From: Bacteroidota bacterium
Lineage (GTDB): Bacteria > Bacteroidota > Bacteroidia > Flavobacteriales > Flavobacteriaceae
Direction: 5' to 3'
Assembly (NCBI GenBank): GCA_004356305.1
Contig: SMXJ01000166.1
Location: 1 to 6,679, forward strand
DNA: 6,679 nucleotides
A program made the position numbers and the translations under genes. Shown here piece after piece: positions 1 to 6,679 of the stretch. The stretch's first letter is position 1; each line of letters starts with the position of its first letter. The notes beneath the pieces were generated by a model. It saw nothing but the letters and a program-made list of their open reading frames with translations, was not told where the DNA came from and did not search any database.

Positions 1-2709
1 GAGTTCAAATTGGTTGTTAGGTAATGAAATTATGATCAATTCAGATTCTGAAATTAGAGTGTCATTTACACCCAGATCACCGATGTTAGCCGTGTAATCT
101 TCGGTTTCACCATAAGTAGATTCATTACAAGCATCGCTACCTACAGGTGCTTGCCAATTACTCTTAACTCTCATTCTGTGTTCTCCGATGGCAGCTCCAG
201 CCGGAATTGTTAGATCTACGGTCACCGTGTATGAACCTGCCCCTTGCCCGGGAGCGATCACAAAATTGGGTACCACCACTTCATTGGCCGCAAAACTGTA
301 GTTATCATTAAAATCGATCCAAACCTTTACGTTTTGATCTCCATATCCTGTAGTAAATGTTATGTCGTTCGTACTTCCTTGTGCAAGATTGGCAATAAGA
401 TTCGTGAAATCTGCATAACCTTCACATCCGGAAACGTTATTTATTTCCGCTATGGCAACTAATTGGAAACCATCTCCGAATGAGCAATCCATCGACGGCA
501 TACAAAGCGTATTTTCTACAACCGATGTTACTTCGTCATTGGTGCTTTCCTGATCCCCTGCCAAGGAAGTGGAAGCAACAATAGTATAAGTGCCTAAAGG
601 TGTGAAATCTCCCTGAGTCGCGAAGTCAAAAACTATTTCTTCTTCAGAAAGAATAGTCCCAGCGAAATTCTCAACTATGGCAGCACCACCATCGATAGTG
701 TACTGTACATCAAAACCTGATTGTGAATTCGCGCCAAAGTTTTTAATTTTCACGGAGATGGTTTCAATTCCTAAACCGTTACCAGAGACCGGAGCCGTAA
801 TTTCAATGGCTCCAACGTCATCAAACAATAAGTGTATTACTTCTTTGCTGAAAGCATCATTGGCTCCAAATTCATCTCCGGATAAATTAGTCTTTACCTC
901 GATCGTATAAGTTTGACCTGATGTAGATAGATCCACGGTCTGAGCAAACGTATATGTTGCAGTATCATTTCCATTAATAGTACCGGTAAAAGTTTCAGAA
1001 GCCACCAGGTTTCCGTCAACTCTAAGCTCCAATGGAATATTAGACTGAGAAGCTGTTCCAAAATTACGGATGCTGACCTCCACCGTTTCTGTAGTAGTTA
1101 AAATACCATTGGTAGGTTGGATGATATTGTTGATCCCTACATCGGCGGTAAAACCACCACTAAGTGAAAAAGATACGATTTGTGTCCTCCATTGGTTATT
1201 TGATGAAAAGTAATCTCCGGTATACCAAAAGGTAAAGTTATCAGGATCCATCGTCAAATGTGAATAATCACCATATCTATTACTATTGGTTCTTACACCC
1301 GGACCGTCTATGATAATAGTTTCGGTTAACGTCATCATCCCTAAAGGATCTCCGTCAAAACGACCGGTATATCTCAATGAGGGAGCTAATGATGTACTAC
1401 CGGTAGTGTATGCCAATCCGATATTACCGGCAGCATCCATTGCAGAACTACTCATAAGACGGCTATGCCCATCCGCTATCGAGTAGGTTCCTTCCTGGAA
1501 AATAGTCCATGGGTTTGACATATCATTGCGTAATTCGATCCATCGAATCCCTCCGGTTAGATTTCCATCAATAAAGGTATTAAAAGTGATCAGCCAGGAA
1601 TTATGGGTCCCAAAACTTCTGTAGTTAGCTGCAAAAGAAATGATCCCTCCATGACCAGCAAGTCTTTGACTGGTTCCGGGCTGAAACAGTGCGCCATTAC
1701 CGTTACCAAATAATTCTCCCGCGTCAAACGGATCGGTCGGAATCTCTAAAGCCGAAGAAATGGTTGAATTCGAAGTATTATTCCAATCCATTACGATCTC
1801 CCATACTTTTAAGTGATCAAAGGATACACCTCCCCAGGCATCATCCTGAAGGTAGGTGATATATCCGGGTGTAGTTGGGTCGATCGTAGTTCCTAATAGG
1901 TTAGCCGGTTCAGGACTTTTCACCTGGTTAGGATTCACAACAACTCCCGGAAGTGAAAATATAACTATCTGAGGACTAGGCCCTCCTACCAACATCTCAT
2001 CTCTTTCCATGACAAAAGCTCGTGTAGTCTGCCCATTCAAGTTTACGGTTCCGTAATAACCGTCATGCCAAACACCATAGTGTGGATAATCCGGGAATCC
2101 ACCGAACCCGGTAAACTGATATACGTTATATGCACCAGTTGGATCATTGGTAACTGAAACCCCGATCGCAAGTGAGTTGCTCAGCGATCCAAACTCGCTT
2201 ACTATCCAGCGATCAGCTAATTGATCATACAATACGATAGGATCCCCGTTATTGGAAGGAATACCCAAAAAGCTAGACAAACTAACTGGTCCTACTAACA
2301 GGGTACCGGTTTTATCAAATATCTTCACCAATGAATTCACAGAATGTAAATAGTGATTAGGTCCAACAGCTCCGGTAGGATCAGGTGGAAAAAATCCGGA
2401 TTCTGATGAGGAAGCTCCAATAAAGTTTTGCTCTATTGGATAGCTCTGAATGCTTCCTATTTCTGTTTGCAAATTCTGAATTACAGTAGTAGTAGTATTT
2501 ATTTCCAGTGCCGTATTAGATTCATTAGGTACAACGGTCATTGTCCTGGGATCACTGAAGTCTTGTGTCATCGTTGGGAAATCTCGCAGTGGAATGGTTT
2601 TCCCAATAAAGGTTCCCGTAATTATATTGGTAGGGGGAAAAGTTTCTTGTGCAAATAGACTGCCACACATGATGACAGCTATCGCAAAAAATAGATTTTT
2701 TAATCTCAT
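1..2709 (-). CDS. Secreted multidomain protein (conserved N-terminal domain, two CARDB-like repeats, GEVED-like domain), probable type IX secretion cargo; 3' end outside window
   Basis: The frame is open from an ATG at 2709 to the window edge, giving 903 residues without a stop. Residues 1-20 form a typical signal peptide (basic MRLK, hydrophobic core, likely cleavage LFA|QE); C15 is not in a lipobox, so this is not evidently a lipoprotein. Residues about 90-520 carry motifs I recognise from uncharacterised Bacteroidota secreted proteins: DPTGAVGPNHY (110-120), GDPIVLYDQLADRW (155-168), GIRWIELR (387-394) and GDYS...DPDNFTFWYT from 480. Two CARDB-like repeats begin near 523 and 631 and share an NFGxxSQS motif at 549 and 657. 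A GEVED-like domain (about 736-875) contains a DFNDN acidic loop (799-803) and GETEDY (867-872). The last residues, SELIIISLPNNQFEL, resemble the opening of a type IX C-terminal sorting domain, but its body is beyond the edge. Export and surface location are inferred from this architecture; the substrate and function are unknown. I see no protease or glycosidase catalytic motif. The start is preceded by AT-rich sequence without a Shine-Dalgarno, as is usual in the phylum. Confidence 0.9.
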   Translation of the reverse strand, partial: MRLKNLFFAIAVIMCGSLFAQETFPPTNIITGTFIGKTIPLRDFPTMTQDFSDPRTMTVVPNESNTALEINTTTTVIQNLQTEIGSIQSYPIEQNFIGASSSESGFFPPDPTGAVGPNHYLHSVNSLVKIFDKTGTLLVGPVSLSSFLGIPSNNGDPIVLYDQLADRWIVSEFGSLSNSLAIGVSVTNDPTGAYNVYQFTGFGGFPDYPHYGVWHDGYYGTVNLNGQTTRAFVMERDEMLVGGPSPQIVIFSLPGVVVNPNQVKSPEPANLLGTTIDPTTPGYITYLQDDAWGGVSFDHLKVWEIVMDWNNTSNSTISSALEIPTDPFDAGELFGNGNGALFQPGTSQRLAGHGGIISFAANYRSFGTHNSWLITFNTFIDGNLTGGIRWIELRNDMSNPWTIFQEGTYSIADGHSRLMSSSAMDAAGNIGLAYTTGSTSLAPSLRYTGRFDGDPLGMMTLTETIIIDGPGVRTNSNRYGDYSHLTMDPDNFTFWYTGDYFSSNNQWRTQIVSFSLSGGFTADVGINNIIQPTNGILTTTETVEVSIRNFGTASQSNIPLELRVDGNLVASETFTGTINGNDTATYTFAQTVDLSTSGQTYTIEVKTNLSGDEFGANDAFSKEVIHLLFDDVGAIEITAPVSGNGLGIETISVKIKNFGANSQSGFDVQYTIDGGAAIVENFAGTILSEEEIVFDFATQGDFTPLGTYTIVASTSLAGDQESTNDEVTSVVENTLCMPSMDCSFGDGFQLVAIAEINNVSGCEGYADFTNLIANLAQGSTNDITFTTGYGDQNVKVWIDFNDNYSFAANEVVVPNFVIAPGQGAGSYTVTVDLTIPAGAAIGEHRMRVKSNWQAPVGSDACNESTYGETEDYTANIGDLGVNDTLISESELIIISLPNNQFEL
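2650..2709 (-). other. Signal peptide of the secreted protein
   Basis: These are the first 20 codons. Two basic residues (R2, K4) precede a hydrophobic stretch LFFAIAVIM, a short polar CGS segment and the cleavage motif LFA before Q21. This fits Sec export with signal peptidase I cleavage. It also supports the ATG at 2709 as the true start. The position of cleavage is a judgement by eye. Confidence 0.8.
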
Positions 2710-2724
2710 GGTTAAATATTTTAG

Positions 2725-2734
2725 ATTACGTAAT
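2725..2734. promoter_or_regulatory. Perfect 10-bp palindrome in the leader of the minus-strand gene
   Basis: ATTACGTAAT is a perfect inverted repeat 16-25 bases upstream of the secreted-protein ATG. It could be a dimeric regulator site or an mRNA feature close to the start codon. Short AT-rich palindromes also arise by chance, and I recognise no specific regulator for it. Confidence 0.25.
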
Positions 2735-2745
2735 TTTTGAAGCAT

Positions 2746-2778
2746 GTAATATACAGTAAAAAATCAACTTAAAATCAA
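2746..2778 (-). promoter_or_regulatory. Weak candidate promoter for the minus-strand secreted-protein gene
   Basis: Read on the minus strand, a TTG at 2778-2776 lies 22 bases before TATATTAC (2753-2746). Bacteroidota housekeeping promoters have a TTG -33 element and a TAnnTTTG -7 element about 17-23 bases apart. The spacing fits, but the -7 box matches only TA and TT and lacks the final TG, so this is tentative. The -33 TTG falls inside the second copy of an 11-bp tandem repeat. Confidence 0.25.
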
Positions 2779-2788
2779 CTTAAAATCA
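2760..2788. repeat. 11-bp tandem repeat, about 2.6 copies
   Basis: The unit AAAATCAACTT occurs at 2760-2770 and 2771-2781, followed by a partial third copy AAAATCA at 2782-2788. A further AAAATC follows at 2792-2797. The period is one DNA helical turn, so each copy presents the same face. It lies where the promoter of the minus-strand gene should be. It could be an operator, a curvature element or simple slippage. Confidence 0.8.
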
Positions 2789-2842
2789 TCGAAAATCTCA
2801 CCAAAAACTCACAATTACTATTAGGAAAAACCTTATTCCGGA

Positions 2843-2877
2843 TTGCTTCAAAATTCACTAAAAATTGATTAACTTTG
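2843..2877 (+). promoter_or_regulatory. Candidate purL promoter of the Bacteroidota type
   Basis: TAACTTTG at 2870-2877 matches the Bacteroidota -7 consensus TAnnTTTG exactly. A TTG at 2843-2845 can serve as the -33 element, although the 24-base spacer is slightly long. Transcription would then start near 2881-2884, giving a leader of about 60 bases. That leader is too short for a purine riboswitch and I see no riboswitch core in it. Confidence 0.55.
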
Positions 2878-2880
2878 CAT

Positions 2881-2907
2881 CTTCAAACGCCGAAGCTTTA
2901 TGCGAAG
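2881..2907 (+). other. Possible small hairpin at the 5' end of the purL transcript
   Basis: CTTC (2881-2884) can pair with GAAG at 2892-2895, or alternatively with a second GAAG at 2904-2907. If transcription starts near 2881, as the promoter suggests, this hairpin would sit at the extreme 5' end of the mRNA. The stem is only four base pairs, so the call is weak. Confidence 0.2.
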
Positions 2908-2942
2908 GTGTTCTTTAAAAATTGACTCAAATAAAGACAGGG

Positions 2943-5900
2943 ATGATTCACTTTTTTGGAGATGTAAAAAACACCATTTTTGCGGTCCAAACTTCTAACG
3001 AAATTTCAGAAAAAAACATTCAAAAATTACAGTGGTTATTCAGCAACCAACCAAAAATAGAACGGTCCGCGATAGCGGATTTTTTTATTGGCCCACGTGC
3101 CGCCATGATAACCCCCTGGAGTACCAATGCCGTAGAAATCACTCAGAATATGGGTGTCGAAGGAATTCTTCGTATCGAGGAATTCTTTAATGTTACTGAA
3201 AGTTTTACCGACTTCGACCCCATGTTGTCTCAAAAATATCCATCGCTCGATCAGGATATTTACACCATCGATATCAAGCCGGCAGAAATTCAGGAGATCG
3301 ATGATATTGCCACCTACAATAAAATAGAGGGATTGGCACTGAGCGAAGGCGAAATTGTTTACCTGGAAAAACTTTCGGAAAAACTCCATAGAAAATTAAC
3401 CGATAGCGAGGTATTCGGTTTTAGCCAGGTGAACAGTGAACACTGCCGTCATAAGATCTTCAATGGCACTTTTGTGATCGATGGCGAAGAGATGCCATCT
3501 TCGTTATTCAAATTGATCAAGAAAACCTCGGAAGTAAATCCCAATAGTATCGTCTCTGCTTACAAGGATAATGTGGCATTTATCGAGGGCCCTCAAGCCA
3601 TGCAGTTCGCACCTAAAACCGCTGATAAGCCCGATTTTTATGAAAAGACAACCTATGACAGTGTAATTTCGCTAAAAGCCGAAACCCATAATTTCCCTAC
3701 TACCGTGGAGCCTTTTAACGGAGCTGCTACCGGAAGTGGAGGTGAAATCAGGGACCGCCTCGCCGGAGGAAAAGGATCGTTGCCCCTGGCCGGAACAGCC
3801 GTGTATATGACTTCCTATTCCCGTCTGGAAAATGACCGGCCTTGGGAACTTGGAATGGACGAACGAGAATGGCTGTATCAAACTCCTATAAATATTTTAA
3901 TAAAGGCCAGTAATGGTGCATCCGATTTTGGAAACAAATTCGGCCAGCCATTGATCTGTGGTTCGGTATTGACATTTGAGCATGAAGAAGACAGCCGCAA
4001 GCTCGGTTATGACAAAGTGATTATGCTTGCGGGCGGAATTGGTTATGGAAAAAAGGATCAAGCCTTAAAAGATATCCCAAGTACAGGAGATAAAGTGGTT
4101 ATCCTGGGAGGTGAAAACTATAGAATCGGGATGGGAGGAGCAGCCGTTTCTTCAGCGGATACCGGAGAATTTTCAAGTGGAATCGAGCTCAACGCCGTTC
4201 AGCGTTCCAACCCCGAAATGCAAAAACGTGCCGCGAATACCATTCGCGCTATGGTGGAATGTGAAGAAAATCCCATTGTTTCCATTCACGATCATGGAGC
4301 AGGTGGACACCTAAACTGTCTGAGTGAATTGGTGGAAGAAACAGGTGGAAAAATAGACCTGGATAAATTGCCTGTTGGAGACCCTACTATGTCGGCTAAA
4401 GAAATTATCGGCAATGAATCACAAGAGAGAATGGGCCTCGTTATTGGTAAAAGAGATATCGATATTTTACAAAAGATCGCAGATCGGGAGCGCTCTCCTA
4501 TGTATGAAGTGGGAGAGGTAACCGGGGATCATCGCTTCTCTTTCGAAAGCAAGAGCAAAGGTGATAAACCCATGGATCTTGCCCTCGAGGATATGTTTGG
4601 CAGTTCTCCTAAAACCATAATGACCGATAGTACCGTCGCAAGAAATTATGCCACCGTACAATACGATGCATCTGAACTTAAAAACTATTTAGCCCGGGTA
4701 TTGCAACTGGAAGCCGTGGCCTGTAAAGACTGGCTGACCAATAAAGTAGACCGTTGTGTGGGAGGACTGGTTGCAAAACAACAATGTGTGGGACCTTTGC
4801 AATTACCACTTAACAACTGTGGAGTTATGGCAATAGATTACAACGGGAAAGAAGGAATTGCCACATCTATTGGACATTCCCCTGTGAGTGCCTTGGTAGA
4901 TGCGACTGCCGGATCAAGAAATTCGATCACCGAAGCTTTGACCAATCTGGTTTGGGCGCCTTTGGAAAAAGGATTGCAATCTGTCTCACTATCCGCCAAT
5001 TGGATGTGGCCTTGTAATAATCAAGGTGAGGATGCCCGTTTGTATGAAGCTGTTAAAGGGGTCAGTGATTTTGCTATCGATCTTGGCATCAACGTTCCTA
5101 CCGGAAAGGATTCCCTTTCTATGAAGCAGAAATATAAGAATGAAGAAGTGATTGCTCCCGGGACCGTCATTATTTCTGCCACCGCACATTGTAACGACAT
5201 TCGCAAAGTTGTGGAACCGGTACTGAAGAAAGATGCAGACAGCATCTATTATATAAATATTTCCCAAGACGAATATAAAATTGGTGGTTCCTCATTTGCC
5301 CAAACACAAAATGCGATTGGTAATGAAGTGCCAACGATAAAGAATGCAGCTTATGTTAAAACTGTTTTCAATACGCTTCAGGAATTGATCTCCGAAGAAA
5401 AGATCGCTGCGGGACATGATGTGGCGTCGGGTGGATTGATCACTACCTTACTGGAAATGTGTTTTGCCGATATCGACCTAGGTGCTATTTTGGATCTAAC
5501 TGATCTAGGCGAAGAAGATTCAGTGAAACTACTGTTTTCCGAAAATTGCGCTGTGGTTTTTCAATCTACGGAAGATGCTTACATTGAAAAATTACTCATT
5601 GAAAACGATATAGACTTCAAAAGGATTGGAAGTGTTTCTGAAGGAAATACGCTTCGGCTTAAAAATCATGAAGATAATTTTAACTTCGACATTCCTCAAA
5701 CCCGGGACATCTGGTACAAAACATCCTACTTACTCGATAAAAAACAGACGGTCGGTAAGCTTCCGAAGGAACGTTTCGACAATTATAAAAATCAGCCGTT
5801 GCAATATACCTTCCCTGATCATTTCGAAGGTAAATTACCGTCTTCAGTAAATTATGGCCCCGGCGATCGTAAGCTGAAAGCTGCGATCATCCGTGAAAAA

Positions 5901-6617
5901 GGATCTAACAGTGAACGCGAAATGGCCCATGCCATGTATCTCGCCGGATTTGATGTGAAAGACGTACACATGACCGATCTGATCGAGGGTCGCGAGAATT
6001 TGGAGGATATTCAGTTTATTGGTGCTGTGGGTGGATTTTCAAATAGTGATGTACTGGGTTCGGCTAAAGGTTGGGCCGGGGCTTTCTTATACAATGAAAA
6101 GGCCAATATGGCACTGAAGAATTTCTTTAAAAGAGAAGATACACTCTCTGTAGGAATCTGTAATGGGTGCCAGTTATTCTTAGAGCTTGATCTCATAAAT
6201 CCGGAGCATGAAAAGCTGTCAAAATTGCATTATAATGATTCCAAAAAACACGAAAGTGCCTTTACCAGTGTAAAAGTTCAGGAAAACAACAGCGTAATGT
6301 TATCTTCCCTGGCAGGAGCGACATTGGGGGTTTGGGTGAGTAACGGAGAAGGAAAATTTTACCTTCCGATGCCCGAAGACCATTATAATATAGTTGCCAA
6401 ATATGGTTATGAGGGATATCCCGCCAATCCCAATGGAAGTGATTACAACACCGCCATGATCAGTGATAAGACCGGTCGGCACCTGGTAACTATGCCCCAT
6501 ATTGAACGCTCTGTTTTCCAATGGAATTGGGCCAACTATCCCAACGGAAGAAAGGATGAGGTTTCACCCTGGCTGGAGGCATTTGTGAATGCCCGTAAGT
6601 GGCTGGAGAAGGTTTAA
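2943..6617 (+). CDS. purL: Phosphoribosylformylglycinamidine synthase, large single-chain form (FGAM synthase, PurL)
   Basis: PurL catalyses the fourth step of de novo purine synthesis in the cytoplasm: FGAR + glutamine + ATP to FGAM + glutamate + ADP + phosphate. The product is 1224 residues, normal for the large form. A PurS-like N-terminal domain (about 1-135) is followed by a linker with NSEHCRHK (164-171). The first AIRS-like half has ETHNFPTTVEPFNGAATGSG from 247, which belongs to the nucleotide-binding core, and DHGAGGH (450-456). The second half has DRCVGG (603-608), NVPTGKDS (717-724) and HDVASGG (825-831). The class I glutaminase domain (about 977-1224) keeps its full triad: nucleophile C1073 in GICNGCQ, and H1186 and E1188 in MPHIERS. 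All expected motifs are intact, so the enzyme should be active, and it needs no separate PurS or PurQ. I chose ATG 2943 because relatives begin MIHFFG; an in-frame TTG at 2922 would add seven unconserved residues. No other purine gene lies in the window. Confidence 0.97.
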   Translation: MIHFFGDVKNTIFAVQTSNEISEKNIQKLQWLFSNQPKIERSAIADFFIGPRAAMITPWSTNAVEITQNMGVEGILRIEEFFNVTESFTDFDPMLSQKYPSLDQDIYTIDIKPAEIQEIDDIATYNKIEGLALSEGEIVYLEKLSEKLHRKLTDSEVFGFSQVNSEHCRHKIFNGTFVIDGEEMPSSLFKLIKKTSEVNPNSIVSAYKDNVAFIEGPQAMQFAPKTADKPDFYEKTTYDSVISLKAETHNFPTTVEPFNGAATGSGGEIRDRLAGGKGSLPLAGTAVYMTSYSRLENDRPWELGMDEREWLYQTPINILIKASNGASDFGNKFGQPLICGSVLTFEHEEDSRKLGYDKVIMLAGGIGYGKKDQALKDIPSTGDKVVILGGENYRIGMGGAAVSSADTGEFSSGIELNAVQRSNPEMQKRAANTIRAMVECEENPIVSIHDHGAGGHLNCLSELVEETGGKIDLDKLPVGDPTMSAKEIIGNESQERMGLVIGKRDIDILQKIADRERSPMYEVGEVTGDHRFSFESKSKGDKPMDLALEDMFGSSPKTIMTDSTVARNYATVQYDASELKNYLARVLQLEAVACKDWLTNKVDRCVGGLVAKQQCVGPLQLPLNNCGVMAIDYNGKEGIATSIGHSPVSALVDATAGSRNSITEALTNLVWAPLEKGLQSVSLSANWMWPCNNQGEDARLYEAVKGVSDFAIDLGINVPTGKDSLSMKQKYKNEEVIAPGTVIISATAHCNDIRKVVEPVLKKDADSIYYINISQDEYKIGGSSFAQTQNAIGNEVPTIKNAAYVKTVFNTLQELISEEKIAAGHDVASGGLITTLLEMCFADIDLGAILDLTDLGEEDSVKLLFSENCAVVFQSTEDAYIEKLLIENDIDFKRIGSVSEGNTLRLKNHEDNFNFDIPQTRDIWYKTSYLLDKKQTVGKLPKERFDNYKNQPLQYTFPDHFEGKLPSSVNYGPGDRKLKAAIIREKGSNSEREMAHAMYLAGFDVKDVHMTDLIEGRENLEDIQFIGAVGGFSNSDVLGSAKGWAGAFLYNEKANMALKNFFKREDTLSVGICNGCQLFLELDLINPEHEKLSKLHYNDSKKHESAFTSVKVQENNSVMLSSLAGATLGVWVSNGEGKFYLPMPEDHYNIVAKYGYEGYPANPNGSDYNTAMISDKTGRHLVTMPHIERSVFQWNWANYPNGRKDEVSPWLEAFVNARKWLEKV
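3066..3086 (+). other. Terminator-like hairpin plus T-run inside the purL coding sequence
   Basis: TCCGC (3066-3070), loop GATA, then GCGGA (3075-3079) form a perfect five-base-pair GC-rich stem, extendable by two G-U pairs, followed directly by seven T residues (3080-3086). This has the form of a short intrinsic terminator, about 40 codons into purL. The same bases encode Ser-Ala-Ile-Ala-Asp-Phe-Phe in a conserved part of the protein, so it may be coincidental. Translating ribosomes would normally mask it. Confidence 0.3.
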
Positions 6618-6679
6618 GGACATTAGATCACATGGCTCAAAGGATATCACTAAAATCTCACATAAAATAAGGCCTTGCC

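Noticed and set aside
244..1486. Plus-strand open frames opposite the secreted-protein gene.
   Set aside because: They lie antisense to a continuous 903-codon frame with recognisable domains, and their translations show no family features.
2485..2496. Four AGT triplets (ACT on the coding strand) in the secreted-protein gene as a phase-variable microsatellite.
   Set aside because: The unit is a triplet, so copy change cannot shift the frame, and it simply encodes a run of threonines.
2655..2709. Lipoprotein signal because of C15 in the signal peptide.
   Set aside because: The residues before C15 (VIM) do not match a lipobox, and a normal LFA|QE cleavage site follows.
2791..2812. Sequence AAAATCTCAC recurs at 6652-6661 after purL, suggesting paired sites flanking the gene.
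   Set aside because: A ten-base AT-rich match in a window this size is expected by chance, and the flanks do not extend it.
2900..2998. A 32-codon reading frame (ATG at 2900, stop 2996-2998) in the purL leader that overlaps the purL start out of frame, as a possible leader peptide.
   Set aside because: It has no run of regulatory codons, no ribosome site and no visible terminator pair at its end. Most of it lies inside purL, so chance is the simpler explanation.
6618..6679. Possible purL terminator in the downstream tail, including AAGGCCTT at 6669-6676.
   Set aside because: No stem with a T-run is complete before the window ends, so a terminator cannot be supported.

Overview
This window looks like chromosome of a Bacteroidota member, most likely a flavobacterium. 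The evidence is a secreted protein with CARDB-like and GEVED-like modules of the kind exported by the type IX secretion system, a promoter with a TAnnTTTG -7 box, no clear Shine-Dalgarno sequences, and a large-form PurL that begins MIHFFG as its Bacteroidota relatives do. The genus cannot be fixed from the sequence alone.

Layout: positions 1-2709 (minus strand) hold the first 903 codons of a long secreted protein. Its reading frame is open to the window edge, so the C-terminus lies outside. It reads as signal peptide, a large conserved Bacteroidota extracellular domain (about residues 90-520), two tandem CARDB-like Ig-fold repeats, a GEVED-like domain holding all the mature protein's cysteines, and what looks like the first residues of a C-terminal sorting domain. 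Positions 2710-2942 are an AT-rich divergent intergenic region with a good purL promoter candidate, a weak candidate for the minus-strand gene, an 11-bp tandem repeat, helically phased A-tracts and a 10-bp palindrome. Positions 2943-6617 (plus strand) hold complete purL. The last 62 bases (6618-6679) contain no gene and no complete terminator; an AAGGCCTT palindrome at 6669-6676 lies too close to the edge to interpret.

The two genes are divergently transcribed and nothing suggests a shared pathway: one is de novo purine synthesis in the cytoplasm, the other a surface or secreted protein. I see no RNA gene, mobile element, CRISPR array or defence system, and no clear sign of a new multi-gene system. 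The points most worth a second look are the phased A-tracts between the two promoters, a terminator-like hairpin early in purL, and the uncharacterised secreted protein.
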